Below are positions 43,059 through 52,142 of a DNA stretch of 64,000 nt, in pieces. The stretch lies in the NCBI GenBank assembly GCA_052034585.1, contig JBPOIJ010000035.1, forward strand, positions 98,775-162,774, written 5' to 3'. The position numbers and the translations under genes were made by a program. Each line of letters begins with the position of its first letter. Position 1 is the first letter of the stretch. Source of the stretch: Xiheimicrobium sp052034585. GTDB lineage: Bacteria > Myxococcota > Myxococcia > Myxococcales > Myxococcaceae. Below the pieces are notes generated by a model, which was given only the letters and a program-made list of their open reading frames with translations, was not told the DNA's origin and did no database searches.

Positions 43059-43448
43059 TCAGGTGGCTGCAGGCGCGGGCGGAGCGGCCTCGAGCGCGGG
43101 CGCCTCGTGACCGTCGTCGTGGGTCTCGTGAGCGTCGACGGCTGGGGTCTCGACGGTGGGCGACGACTCGTCCGTCTTGGGCTTCTTGGTCCCGGCGCCG
43201 GAGCGACAGCCGCGGCACCACGGCTGATTGCGAATGGCTCCGTCGGCCATCTTGCGCAGCCCGAACATGGTGAGTGGCTTCATCGCCTTGCACTTGAGGC
43301 ACATCATCGTGATGAGCACCTCGTTGCCCTCGGCGTCGTAGACCGCCGACTTGCGGCGCTTGCGAGGTTCCTTCGGAGCGTTCGGGTCCTTCGCCTTCTT
43401 CTCGGCCTTCGCATCGCCTGGCAGCGCCGGCGTCACTTTGTAGAGCAC
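43059..43448 (-). CDS. Small zinc-ribbon protein, unknown function
   Basis: 129 residues. Basic N-terminus (KEPRKRRK), then CxxC at 50-53 and CxxC at 78-81 (MMCLKCKAMKPL...NQPWCRGCRSG) spaced by 24 residues, which should bind one zinc. The acidic, Ala/Pro-rich tail is probably disordered. Similar ribbons occur in small nucleic-acid-associated proteins, but I recognise no named family. It is convergent with the tRNA and shares its terminator. Confidence 0.65.
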   Translation of the reverse strand: MLYKVTPALPGDAKAEKKAKDPNAPKEPRKRRKSAVYDAEGNEVLITMMCLKCKAMKPLTMFGLRKMADGAIRNQPWCRGCRSGAGTKKPKTDESSPTVETPAVDAHETHDDGHEAPALEAAPPAPAAT

Positions 43449-43592
43449 TGCACCCTCCTCGATTGGCCGTGTGGCCAGCGCCTCGAACGACGCACCAACA
43501 CCATAGCGTGTCCGAGTGACGTGGTGATCACTCGTCGCATCCGAGGCCGGAAAATCGGCTTCTGGACCCGATGCGCGAACGCCGCGAGTGGA

Positions 43593-45395
43593 TCACGGAT
43601 TCCCGTGGCTGTCACCTGCCCCTGGGCAGTCCTTCGCGTCACCGACGATGCTGACGCGCCCCTGCTCGGGAGCGACGAAGGACTCCTGGTTGCGAACCCA
43701 GAAGTCGACCAATTCGTCGCGCAGGTTCGAGCCGCGGGTCTCTCCGAGATCGACCTGGCGGGGATCGATGGTCGCGAGCACCGGACCGAGCCCGTCACCT
43801 CCGCGCGCGAGGAAGTCGGGCATCGCCACCCGATAGCGCACGTTGGGATCGACGCCGTGGCCGCCGGGCAAGTGCACGCTCTTGAGCCGGTTGGGGCCAG
43901 GGCAGCGATCGAGCACGACCTCGAGGCCCGACACCTGGAACACGCCCTTCTTCGCCGAGTACGCCGCGCGCACCAGGCTCACCAGCTGATCACCGGTGAT
44001 GTCGAGCGTCGCGACCGCGTTGTCGAAGGGCAGCACCTCGTAGACGGCGCCGTAGTTGAGCGGGCCCTGGTTCAGATCGGCGCGGAGGCCGCCTGGGTTG
44101 AGGAGCGCGACGTCGGCCTTGCACATCGTTCGCAGCGCGTCGGCGAGGAAGCTGCCCAGCGCGCTTTCCCGCTCGTAGTTGCGGCCCAGCGTCTTCGGCA
44201 CCGAGAGGCCCAGGCCCTTCGACTGGAGCGCGGCGACCCGCTCGTAGGCCGGCTGGAGGAGCGCAGCGACGGCTTCGTCGGCCTTCACCGGCTTTCCGTT
44301 CCAGGTGGCGGTCACCGGCGTCACCTGGGCGGCTCGGGAGCGCAGCTTGCGTGGGTCGCAGCTCTGGGTCCCCTCGTCGGCGGTCTCGCAGACCTCGAGC
44401 GCGCTGCGAATGCGGGTGCGATCGCGCACGAGCTTCTTGGTCGAGGGGTCGACGAAGAGATCGATGACGCCGAAGGCGCGGCCGAGCGCGTTGCTCTCGA
44501 TGATGGGCGTGCCGTTCACGAAGTGGCCGACCTGCGCGTGGGTATGGCCGGCGACGACCGCGTCGAGGGTGCCGTAGGGGAAGCCCTTCATCATCTCGAA
44601 GACCTCGCCGGTCTCGGTGTCGCAGGTGTGGAGATCGGTCGGGTCCTTCGCTTCGCCGCACTTGCCGCCCGCGTGCACCACCGCGATCACCACGTCGGCG
44701 CCGCGCTCCCGCAGGTTCTTCGCGCTGGCGAGCGCCTCGGGCCCCAGCGCGGCGAACCGGAGCGTCGAGACGTTCAGCGGCAGGGTGGTGGTCGGTGTCT
44801 GCGGCGTGGTGAGCCCGAGAATGCCGATGCGAACGCCCTTGCGCTCGATGATGACGGTGCCATCTCCAGGCAGCCACTTCGGGCGGAGGTGGGACTTGGC
44901 CTCGTAGATGTTGGTCGAGAGCAGCGGGAACTTCGCCTGGGCGATGCGGGCCTTGAGCGCACCGAACGGATCCTGATCGGGCGTCTTGGCGTGGCTGTCG
45001 GGGCCGACGGGGCCGTAATCGAACTCGTGGTTCCCCACCGCCGCTGCGTCGTAGCCGAGCGCGTTGAAGGCCTCGATCACCACCTGACCTTCGGTGAGGT
45101 TCGAGAGGAGCGTGCCCTGGAAGAGATCGCCGCCGTCGACGAGCACGACGCCGCCCGGGTTCTCTTCGCGCAAGAGCTTGAGGTAGCCAGCCAGCGCGGC
45201 GACGCCACCGAAGCGCACGCTGCCCTTCGGGTACTTCTCTTCCTGCGGCATCACCCAGCCGTGAACGTCGTTCGTTCCGACGATGGTGAGGTGGAGCGAG
45301 CCATCGGCGTCGGGGCGCAGCGCGTCCTGGCCCGTCTTGCAGGAGGCGACCCACGAGGCGAGCAGGACGAGGAGAGCTCGAGTGAAAGAGTTCAT
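43593..45395 (-). CDS. 5'-nucleotidase/UDP-sugar diphosphatase family lipoprotein
   Basis: 600 residues. MNSFTRALLVLLASWVASC is a lipoprotein signal. The N-terminal calcineurin-like domain has GTNDVHG, DGGDLFQGT, GNHEFDYG and GHTHAQVG for two metals. The C-terminal 5'-nucleotidase domain has ADVALLNPGGLRADL and the substrate-binding FDNAVATLDITGDQL. It dephosphorylates nucleotides in the periplasm or at the cell surface to recover nucleosides and phosphate. The ATG at 45395 is the only start that gives a signal peptide. It lies 38 bases after the phytase-like gene, which also points to phosphate gathering. Confidence 0.92.
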   Translation of the reverse strand: MNSFTRALLVLLASWVASCKTGQDALRPDADGSLHLTIVGTNDVHGWVMPQEEKYPKGSVRFGGVAALAGYLKLLREENPGGVVLVDGGDLFQGTLLSNLTEGQVVIEAFNALGYDAAAVGNHEFDYGPVGPDSHAKTPDQDPFGALKARIAQAKFPLLSTNIYEAKSHLRPKWLPGDGTVIIERKGVRIGILGLTTPQTPTTTLPLNVSTLRFAALGPEALASAKNLRERGADVVIAVVHAGGKCGEAKDPTDLHTCDTETGEVFEMMKGFPYGTLDAVVAGHTHAQVGHFVNGTPIIESNALGRAFGVIDLFVDPSTKKLVRDRTRIRSALEVCETADEGTQSCDPRKLRSRAAQVTPVTATWNGKPVKADEAVAALLQPAYERVAALQSKGLGLSVPKTLGRNYERESALGSFLADALRTMCKADVALLNPGGLRADLNQGPLNYGAVYEVLPFDNAVATLDITGDQLVSLVRAAYSAKKGVFQVSGLEVVLDRCPGPNRLKSVHLPGGHGVDPNVRYRVAMPDFLARGGDGLGPVLATIDPRQVDLGETRGSNLRDELVDFWVRNQESFVAPEQGRVSIVGDAKDCPGAGDSHGNP

Positions 45396-45433
45396 GGCGG
45401 AGTTCACGGCAGGTCGCTTTCGAGTCACGAGCG

Positions 45434-47626
45434 TCACATTGTGCGGCGACGGAAGGACCGAAGCCAGAGGACAAATGCGAGGGCGGGAATCAGCGCGTCA
45501 GCTGGGCCGCCGTTGCAGCACCCAGGAGGCGGTTCTTCGATGACGCCGCCGCCGCCTCGACCGCCGCCCGTCGGGTTGGTGTTTCCGCCGCCAGCGCCAC
45601 CGGCCATCGGAGCGCCCCCGGCACTGCCTCCGCCCGTCGTGGTCGTGCGGCCCGGAGCGTCGATGGGCAGCGGCGGCGTTGCGGCTCGGGCGATCGCGCC
45701 CCAATCGAACAGCGAGAGAACGCCCGCGTCGGCGGCGGTGGTGGCGACGGCGAGCACTCCATCGGGCCAGGCGGCGCCTCCATCACGCCGGCCCATCGGC
45801 AGCACGCTCACGTCGAGGTGCACGGCCGCGGTGAGGAGCCTGCCTCCGTCGGCGGTCACCAGCGAGTACTCAGCGAGCAGGCGCGGGGCGAGATCGAAGA
45901 CGAGCAGCCGATCGATGGAGGGAACGGCCGCGACGATCAACGCGCCTCCGTCGGCCTGCGCGTAGAGCGTGATGGCGGGAGCGCCAGCGTCGACGAGCCA
46001 CGTGGGGGTCGGTGAGGCCGCGAGCGGGTCGAGGCGATAGAGGCCGGCCGCCGCCGAGAAGTAGAGCGTGCGCGCCTTCGCGTGAACGGCGAGGGTCGAG
46101 GGCGCCGACGGCAGACGCACGTCGCCCCCACGCAGGGCCACGAGCGTTCCGGCATCACTCGGGCTGAGCTGCCAGCGGGTCAGCGTGTCCTGGCTGGCGG
46201 TGAAGAGCTGAAGGCCCGCGTCGGAGAAGTCGGCGAGCGCGACCGGGCCCGAGCGCGGGGCGGGGACGGAGAGGACGATGGCGTGCCCGCCGTCTGGAAG
46301 TGGGCTCACGAAGGCGAGCCCTCCGTCGGCCGAGGTGACGGTCACGACCGCGAGCGCGTCGGTCACCCGCTCGACTGGGTCGATCGCGTCGACTCCTTGG
46401 GCGGTGCCGCCGTCGACGACGAGCTGCTCGACGAGCCCAGCGTCGACTGGAGAGCGCAGCGAGACGCCGTCGATGGTGGTGAGGAGGACGTCTCGGCTCG
46501 GCCACCAGGCGAGATCGAAGGGCGTCGGGCTGGCGAGCCTCACGTTCAGGCCGGCGCGCATGAGCGGCGGAGCGAGCGGCATGACCGTCTCTCTGGCGCG
46601 CGGAGGATCGATCGGCAGCGGGGGCGTGGCGGCGCTGGCGAAGTCCTCCCAGCGCACGAGCTTGTAGTTGGCGCCCGCGAGGTTGGCTCGATCGGCGATC
46701 GAGAGCGCCCCGAAGGGAAAGGCCGACGCGTCGGGGTTGCCGAACGGGGCCGAGGTGACGTCGAGGAACTGGGCTCCACGAACGACTCGGCCTCCGTCGG
46801 GGCCGGTCACCACGAAGTCGGCGAGCAGCTCGACGGGCGGCGGAGCGACCCGAAACACCCGGAAGAGATCCTGCGCCTGGAGCGCCGCGATCAACAGGGC
46901 GCCACCGTCACCTTGCGCGTAGACCGCCAGACCGCCGGCGATGTCGAGCGGTGTGCCGGCGTCGATGAGGTGCGTCGCGGTCGCGGGCTGTGCGAGCACG
47001 TCGATCTCCCAGACGCCACCGATGCCCGTGGAGGCGTACACGCGCCGACGCTGCTGGTGCACCGCGAGCGCCTGGGGAGCGAAGGGGAGCGTCACCGGGG
47101 GCTCCACGAAGACGGCGATCGAGCCCCCGTCTTCCTCCATTCGGGCGTGGCTCAGCTGCGAGTTCCCCGTGGCGTAGAAGAGCCGCGCGCCCGCGTCACC
47201 GAAGTCACCGAGCGCCACCGCGCGTGGCCCGAGGACGGGAAAGTTCGGAGCGAGGGCCTGGGTGCCCCCGTCTGGCCGGGTGGTGAAGAAGACGATGCCG
47301 CCCGCGGTGGTGGCGCTCGCGGCGATGAGTCCACCCAGGGCGTGCGTGGGCAGCCCGGCGAGCGAGGGCAGCGCGTCGACGCCGCCGATGGCACCGACCG
47401 GCGCCGACACGGCCGTGCCGCCATCGAGGAAGAAGGCGTAGAGGCCGTTGTTCACCGAATCGGACCCGAAGACGTAGTCGCGCTCGAGGCCGAACCGATC
47501 GGAGAGGAACGCCGTGTCACCCGCCTGGTTCCCGGGGATGATCGCGGTCTCGCTGGTGAACGGGGCTCTCCACGGTTGGGCGAAGGCCCCCAGAGGAATC
47601 AGCACCAGCGCGAAGACGAGCCGCAT
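45434..47626 (-). CDS. Double phytase-like beta-propeller with MYXO-CTERM-like tail
   Basis: 730 residues. The signal MRLVFALVLIPLGAFAQ is followed by two propeller units of about 300 residues each that follow the BPP phytase order. In unit 1, WEIDVLAQPATATHLIDAG, GLAVYAQGDGGALLIAALQAQ and NYKLVRWEDFASA are clear; unit 2 repeats TWLVDAGAPAITLYAQADGG. Several calcium and phosphate acidic residues of the BPP core appear changed (for example the EED loop is STGIGG), so activity is doubtful. The end is a Gly-rich linker, PPPGCCNGG, one helix and RSFRRR, like a MYXO-CTERM sorting signal. Probably surface-anchored. Confidence 0.75.
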   Translation of the reverse strand: MRLVFALVLIPLGAFAQPWRAPFTSETAIIPGNQAGDTAFLSDRFGLERDYVFGSDSVNNGLYAFFLDGGTAVSAPVGAIGGVDALPSLAGLPTHALGGLIAASATTAGGIVFFTTRPDGGTQALAPNFPVLGPRAVALGDFGDAGARLFYATGNSQLSHARMEEDGGSIAVFVEPPVTLPFAPQALAVHQQRRRVYASTGIGGVWEIDVLAQPATATHLIDAGTPLDIAGGLAVYAQGDGGALLIAALQAQDLFRVFRVAPPPVELLADFVVTGPDGGRVVRGAQFLDVTSAPFGNPDASAFPFGALSIADRANLAGANYKLVRWEDFASAATPPLPIDPPRARETVMPLAPPLMRAGLNVRLASPTPFDLAWWPSRDVLLTTIDGVSLRSPVDAGLVEQLVVDGGTAQGVDAIDPVERVTDALAVVTVTSADGGLAFVSPLPDGGHAIVLSVPAPRSGPVALADFSDAGLQLFTASQDTLTRWQLSPSDAGTLVALRGGDVRLPSAPSTLAVHAKARTLYFSAAAGLYRLDPLAASPTPTWLVDAGAPAITLYAQADGGALIVAAVPSIDRLLVFDLAPRLLAEYSLVTADGGRLLTAAVHLDVSVLPMGRRDGGAAWPDGVLAVATTAADAGVLSLFDWGAIARAATPPLPIDAPGRTTTTGGGSAGGAPMAGGAGGGNTNPTGGGRGGGGVIEEPPPGCCNGGPADALIPALAFVLWLRSFRRRTM

Positions 47627-47664
47627 TCGAACGAGAGAATCTCGCGTCGCGACGAGGGGCGCAA

Positions 47665-48546
47665 TCATCCTGGGCCTGGGCACATCCTCATCGTGCAGGT
47701 CGTGCCCGAGAAGCAGGTGCGGCCGTCGCAGTCGGGGTCGGCACAGTCAGCGAGGCCGTCTCCGTCGTCATCGAAGCCGTCGTTGCACGAGGTCTCGGGT
47801 CGGAAGCACCCGCGCACGAAGCCACCGTCGATCGCGCCGCCGTCGGCGCCTCCGTCCGCGCCGGCATCGGGAGCCCCACCGTCGACCTCGCCGCCGTCGC
47901 TGCCACCGTCGAGTCCGCCTGCGTCGGGGATGAGCGGCGCGAAGCCGCAGCGGCTCGCTGGGAGAATCGTGGTGTCGCAGTCGAAGCCGAAGCAGACGGG
48001 ATCGAGACAGTCGGCGAGCCCGTTGGAGTCGTTGTCCATCGAGTCGTCGCACCGCGCCTCGATGCAGACCGAGCCCTGACACCTCGTTCCGCTCGCGCAC
48101 CGCCGGCCACAGGCGCCGCAGTTCTGGGAGTCGGTGGTGAGATCGAACGTCTCGTCGGTCGTTCCGTTGCAGTCGTCGTCGAGCGTGTTGCAGGTCTCGC
48201 TCGAGGGCATCACGGTGGCCTCGCAGGTGATGGCGCCGGCAGTGCACACCTTCTTCCCGGCCGAGCAGACGCCGCGCCTGCCCGAGTCGCAGGGCTCACC
48301 CATCGCCGCGAAGGACTCGTCGACCCGGCCATCGCAGTTGTCGTCGACGCCGTTGCACGACTCTTGGTCGACGCAGAGCCCGTCCGCGAAACAGCGACCT
48401 CCGCCGGCGAACTGCGGCCAACACTGGAAACCGGAGCCACAGTCTTCGGCCTTCTCGCAGGAAAAGGTGCCCTTGTTCGGGTCGACGTTGCGGCAGGCGA
48501 GGCCGATGAAGAAGCCGACGGCGGTGACGGCGGCGAGCCGGTTCAT
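47665..48546 (-). CDS. MopE-like Cys-rich lipoprotein
   Basis: 293 residues. The signal ends FFIGLAC. It carries the MopE metal-binding repeats CNGVDDNCDGRVDE and CNTLDDDCNGTTDE, then CLDPVCFGFDCD and CNDGFDDDGDGLADC, and a Gly/Asp/Ala-rich linker (about 205-245). The repeated D-D-D-C-D/N-G pattern binds calcium or copper in known relatives. It is a surface or periplasmic protein of unknown role. Its ATG overlaps the stop of the PEGA gene by four bases. Confidence 0.85.
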   Translation of the reverse strand: MNRLAAVTAVGFFIGLACRNVDPNKGTFSCEKAEDCGSGFQCWPQFAGGGRCFADGLCVDQESCNGVDDNCDGRVDESFAAMGEPCDSGRRGVCSAGKKVCTAGAITCEATVMPSSETCNTLDDDCNGTTDETFDLTTDSQNCGACGRRCASGTRCQGSVCIEARCDDSMDNDSNGLADCLDPVCFGFDCDTTILPASRCGFAPLIPDAGGLDGGSDGGEVDGGAPDAGADGGADGGAIDGGFVRGCFRPETSCNDGFDDDGDGLADCADPDCDGRTCFSGTTCTMRMCPGPG

Positions 48547-49580
48547 GGCGCGCTCCCAGCCGGAGCAGGCGCCGGTGCGTCGTGGCCGCTCACCAGATCG
48601 ATGATCAGGAAGACGGCGGTGGCGAGCGCGGTGACGCCGGTCGCGATGAAGGCGACGTTGGCGATGAGGGCGTTGCGGTTCTGCTCGAGCGCCTGGGCGC
48701 GGGTGCCGGCGTAGACCCCGGTCGTCTCGTCGAGCCCGGCGAGCAGGGAGCGCTCCTGGCTCCCGGCGAGGAGCCCGAAGATGGTGGCGGTGACTCCGGA
48801 GGCGACGGTGAGGCCGCCGAAGACCCAGGTGGGTCTCGAGAGGCTCACTGCGTGATCGGCCTCCGCGCCCGGCTTCTTCGTCACCAGAGAGGGATCTTGA
48901 TCGGCGGTCTCGCCCGGAATCAGCAGCAGCTTGACCGCCTCGACGGTCTTCTGGTTCGCCTCCACCGTCGCGAGTCGAGTGACGGGCAGGTACTTCGGCT
49001 TGGTCACCTTCACCTCGTACTTGCCGGGCTTCACCGTCAGCGTCACTGGAGGCGTGCCGATGAAGTCGCCGTTCACGGTGATCTGCGCGTTCGGCACGTT
49101 GCACTCCACGACGAGGGTGCCGCGCGCTTCGCGTTCTCCGCGGAGCAAGGGAGGCACGGCCTGCTCGACGTCTTTCTGGAAGCGGCGCGCGGCGATCAAG
49201 ATCGCGCGGTCGACGTCGCAGACGAGCGAGTTGTTGCCGAGATCGTGGTGCCAGAGCTTGAGCAGGTAGTTGCGCTCGTCCTTGGTGAGCGAGCCGGTGA
49301 TCACTCTCGTGACCGGCGTGCCGGAGAGGGCCTGCGCCACGCACGCGGTGCTGTCGTGGCACTTCTTGAGCCCGGCGTACTTGTCTGGAGTCAGCATGGT
49401 GCGGAGCTGATCGGGCGTCAGCACCTGGAGCTTCTGTGCCGCGGCGCCGTCGAGCACGCGCTGGGTCACCTGCGCGCCCAGGCCCATGAGCGCATCGGCG
49501 GCATCGACGTCGACGATGGCGAACGAGGGCGCGGACGGCGCAGCCAGGACGACGAGCAGCGCTGGTACGGCGGCGAGCAT
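48543..49580 (-). CDS. PEGA-domain protein
   Basis: 345 residues. A signal-like N-terminus (LAAVPALLVVLAAPSAPSFA) leads to a TolB-like/penicillin-binding-associated part (QVLTPDQLRTMLTPDKYAGL). A PEGA domain follows (GTLVVECNVPNAQITVNGDFIGTPPVTLTVKPGKYEVKV), with two C-terminal helices (WVFGGLTVASGVTATIFGLL, IANVAFIATGVTALATAVFL). PEGA domains sit in the cell envelope of myxobacteria; function is unknown. Operon with the MopE-like gene. Confidence 0.82.
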   Translation of the reverse strand: MLAAVPALLVVLAAPSAPSFAIVDVDAADALMGLGAQVTQRVLDGAAAQKLQVLTPDQLRTMLTPDKYAGLKKCHDSTACVAQALSGTPVTRVITGSLTKDERNYLLKLWHHDLGNNSLVCDVDRAILIAARRFQKDVEQAVPPLLRGEREARGTLVVECNVPNAQITVNGDFIGTPPVTLTVKPGKYEVKVTKPKYLPVTRLATVEANQKTVEAVKLLLIPGETADQDPSLVTKKPGAEADHAVSLSRPTWVFGGLTVASGVTATIFGLLAGSQERSLLAGLDETTGVYAGTRAQALEQNRNALIANVAFIATGVTALATAVFLIIDLVSGHDAPAPAPAGSAP

Positions 49581-49600
49581 CCGTGGAACATAGCGTTCCG

Positions 49601-50584
49601 ATGGCGTCAGTCGAGCAAGAGGACGAACCCACCGCGTCGAGCGACGAGATCGTGCTCATCCCGTACACGGTGGAGCCGAACTACGCGGGCTGGCGGCTCG
49701 ATCGGTACCTCTGCGAAAAGCTGCGCCGGGCGTCGCGGGAACGAGTGCAGGAGATCATCGAGAACGATCTCGTCTGCGAGAAGCCGCTCAAGGCCTCGAG
49801 TCCGGTGTGGCCGGGGCTCCAGTTCCAGCTGCGCCGACGGGTTCGCGCCGAACCAGACGCGCCGGGCCTCGAAGCGCTCGAGGAGGTCCACTCCGACGAC
49901 TGGCTCATCGTGGTGAACAAGCCGGCTGGGCTGCCGATGCACCCGACGGCCCGGTACCACGCCAAGACCTTGGTGGCGCAGCTCGACGAACGCTACGGCA
50001 AGGGCAAGGCGTCGCCCGCGCACCGGCTCGATCGCGAGACCTCGGGGCTCGTCGTCTGCGGCCGCACGCTGGAGGCGACCCAGTGGCTCAACCGCGGCTT
50101 TCACGACGGGAAGGTCGACAAGGAATACCTGGCGCTCGTCGAAGGCCAACCGACCGACGACGCGTTCGACATCGACGCGCCCATCGCCGAGGGCACCGAG
50201 CTGATCCGCATCGCGGTGCGCATCGATCGGGAGGCCGGTCGTCCTGCGCAGACGCACTTCCGGGTGGTGGCGCGCTTCGAGCGTCGAGGGGAGCCGTTCG
50301 CCTTGCTCCGCGCCTTCCCCCGCACGGGGCGACAACACCAGATTCGCATTCACGCCCAGCTCGCCGGCTTTCCCCTCGTGGGCGACAAGATGTACGGGCC
50401 CGATCCCGGCTACTTCGATCGCTTCTCGAAGCACCAGCTCGAGCCCGAGGCCTGGGAGCGGTTGCGGCTGCCCCGGCACGCGCTCCACGCCGCGCGAATC
50501 AGCCTGCGTCACCCCGGCACGCGGGAGATCATCTCGTTCGACTCGGCCCTGCCCGACGATCTCAAGGCCTTCATGCAGTCCTAG
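49601..50584 (+). CDS. RluA-family RNA pseudouridine synthase
   Basis: 327 residues. An S4-like N-terminal region (WRLDRYLCEKLRRASRERVQEII) precedes the catalytic domain with HRLDRETSGLVV, where the Asp is the nucleophile, and RTGRQHQIRIHAQLAGFPLVGDKMYG. It isomerises uridine in rRNA or tRNA, though the site is not predictable. The ATG at 49601 was chosen over a GTG at 49583. A 12-base palindrome follows the stop. Confidence 0.92.
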   Translation: MASVEQEDEPTASSDEIVLIPYTVEPNYAGWRLDRYLCEKLRRASRERVQEIIENDLVCEKPLKASSPVWPGLQFQLRRRVRAEPDAPGLEALEEVHSDDWLIVVNKPAGLPMHPTARYHAKTLVAQLDERYGKGKASPAHRLDRETSGLVVCGRTLEATQWLNRGFHDGKVDKEYLALVEGQPTDDAFDIDAPIAEGTELIRIAVRIDREAGRPAQTHFRVVARFERRGEPFALLRAFPRTGRQHQIRIHAQLAGFPLVGDKMYGPDPGYFDRFSKHQLEPEAWERLRLPRHALHAARISLRHPGTREIISFDSALPDDLKAFMQS

Positions 50585-50589
50585 GTGGC

Positions 50590-50601
50590 GGGTCGCGACC
50601 C
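50590..50601. terminator. Perfect 12-base palindrome after the RluA gene
   Basis: GGGTCGCGACCC starts six bases after the stop. It can form only a tight hairpin and no T-run follows, so it is a weak terminator candidate. Confidence 0.3.
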
Positions 50602-50705
50602 CGGCGAGAGGTCGGGCTCGCCCCAGGGCGTTTGGAATGACCCACCCCGGGTCGAACTGATCCGCAGAGGCAGCGTTGGCACCCCGCGTGCTGTCTGACC
50701 CAGGC

Positions 50706-52142
50706 ATGCGAGGGGTGGCAATCGCGACGATGTTCGGGGGGCCGCTGGTATGGGCGGTCGCTCACTTCAGTTTCGACGCGTCGCTCGTGCTCGCGATCGG
50801 CTCGGTGCTGATCAGCGTGCTGATCCTCCTGATCACGACCCGGCTGGGCCACGAGCGCGACGATCGACGCACTGCGGAGACGTTGACCAGCCGCCATGTC
50901 TCCTTCGACTCACTCTCTCAGCTCCAGGCGGCGATCGGGCAGGTGGCGGCGGCGGAGGTGGCGCTCGAGCTCGAGCACGCCCGTGCCCAGTCCCTCGAGC
51001 AGCAGCTGACCGCCTGTCAGGCCGACCTCGACGAAGCGCGCGCCAGCCGCGGGGCCTTCCTCGCGACCGTCTCTCACGAGCTCCGCACTCCCCTGCACGC
51101 CATCGTCGGCTTCACCGAGTTGGTGAGCGACGGCTCGGCGGGGCCGGTCAACGAGGCCCAGAAGGAGTACCTCACCGACGCGCGCGCGGCTGGCCAGCAC
51201 CTCATGCGGCTCATCTCCGACGTGTTGGACTTCGCCAAGGCCGAGGCGGGGCGGCTGCCCTTCGTGAGCGACCCCGTCGCGGTCGGGCCGGTGGTGGAAG
51301 AGGTGCTCTCGCTCGTTCAGGCGCTCGCGGCCAAGAAGGAGCTGCTCGTCGAGGCCTCGGTCGAGGAGGGGCTGGTGCTCACCGGCGACGCGCTCCGGCT
51401 CAAGCAGGTGCTGCTGAACCTCGTGGCGAACGCGGTGAAGTTCACCCCTCGTCGAGGGAAGGTGGCGGTGACCGCGAGGGCCGAGGGCGACGAGTGTGTC
51501 CTCTCCGTCGTCGACACCGGGCCGGGCATCGCCCTGGAAGATCGCGATCGCATCTTCGAGCCGTTCCATCACGGCGACAGCACGGCGCGAGTGCAAGGCG
51601 GCACCGGGCTCGGGCTCGCCCTGGTGAAGCGCTGGACCCAGGCGATGCGGGGGTCGGTGAGGTTGGTGAGCGAGCTCGGGCAGGGCGCGTCGTTCTCGGT
51701 GCACCTTCCGCGTCACTCGAACGTGGCCGCGCTGCGGAAGATCGAGCTCGAGCCCACGCCGCAGGTGGACGTGCTGGTGGCCGAAGACGACGACGCCACG
51801 CGGGTGATGGTGGCCCGGGTGCTCGAGTCACGCGGGTGCTCGGTGCGCCAGGCTCCGAATGGCCAGCGGGCGCTCGAGGCGCTGATGGAGCGGCTCCCCT
51901 CGGTGCTGGTGCTCGATCTGATGATGCCCGAGCTCGACGGCTTCGACCTGCTCAAGAAGCTGCGTGCGCTGGCGGGCGGTGAGCGCGTCGCGGTGATGGT
52001 GTTCTCGGCGTCGGCCATCGAGGGCGCCGAGCGCTCGCGGCTCGAGGCGTTGGGTGCAGAGGTCCTCCTCAAGGGCTCGTTGAGCCCGACCGAGCTGGCG
52101 AACCGGGTGTTGGCCGGCCGCGCGGTGAGGGCGGCCGCGTGA
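50706..52142 (+). CDS. Hybrid histidine kinase with C-terminal receiver
   Basis: 478 residues. Two helices at the N-terminus, a coiled coil (about 60-115), HisKA with His124 in FLATVSHELRTPLHAIVGF, and HATPase_c with NLVANAVKF, DTGPGIALEDRDRIFEPF and GGTGLGLALVKR. A receiver with Asp404 in VLVLDLMMPELDG follows. No extracytoplasmic sensor is present, so the input is cytosolic or membrane-borne. Its stop overlaps the next kinase start (GTGA), so the two form a relay unit. Confidence 0.93.
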   Translation: MRGVAIATMFGGPLVWAVAHFSFDASLVLAIGSVLISVLILLITTRLGHERDDRRTAETLTSRHVSFDSLSQLQAAIGQVAAAEVALELEHARAQSLEQQLTACQADLDEARASRGAFLATVSHELRTPLHAIVGFTELVSDGSAGPVNEAQKEYLTDARAAGQHLMRLISDVLDFAKAEAGRLPFVSDPVAVGPVVEEVLSLVQALAAKKELLVEASVEEGLVLTGDALRLKQVLLNLVANAVKFTPRRGKVAVTARAEGDECVLSVVDTGPGIALEDRDRIFEPFHHGDSTARVQGGTGLGLALVKRWTQAMRGSVRLVSELGQGASFSVHLPRHSNVAALRKIELEPTPQVDVLVAEDDDATRVMVARVLESRGCSVRQAPNGQRALEALMERLPSVLVLDLMMPELDGFDLLKKLRALAGGERVAVMVFSASAIEGAERSRLEALGAEVLLKGSLSPTELANRVLAGRAVRAAA

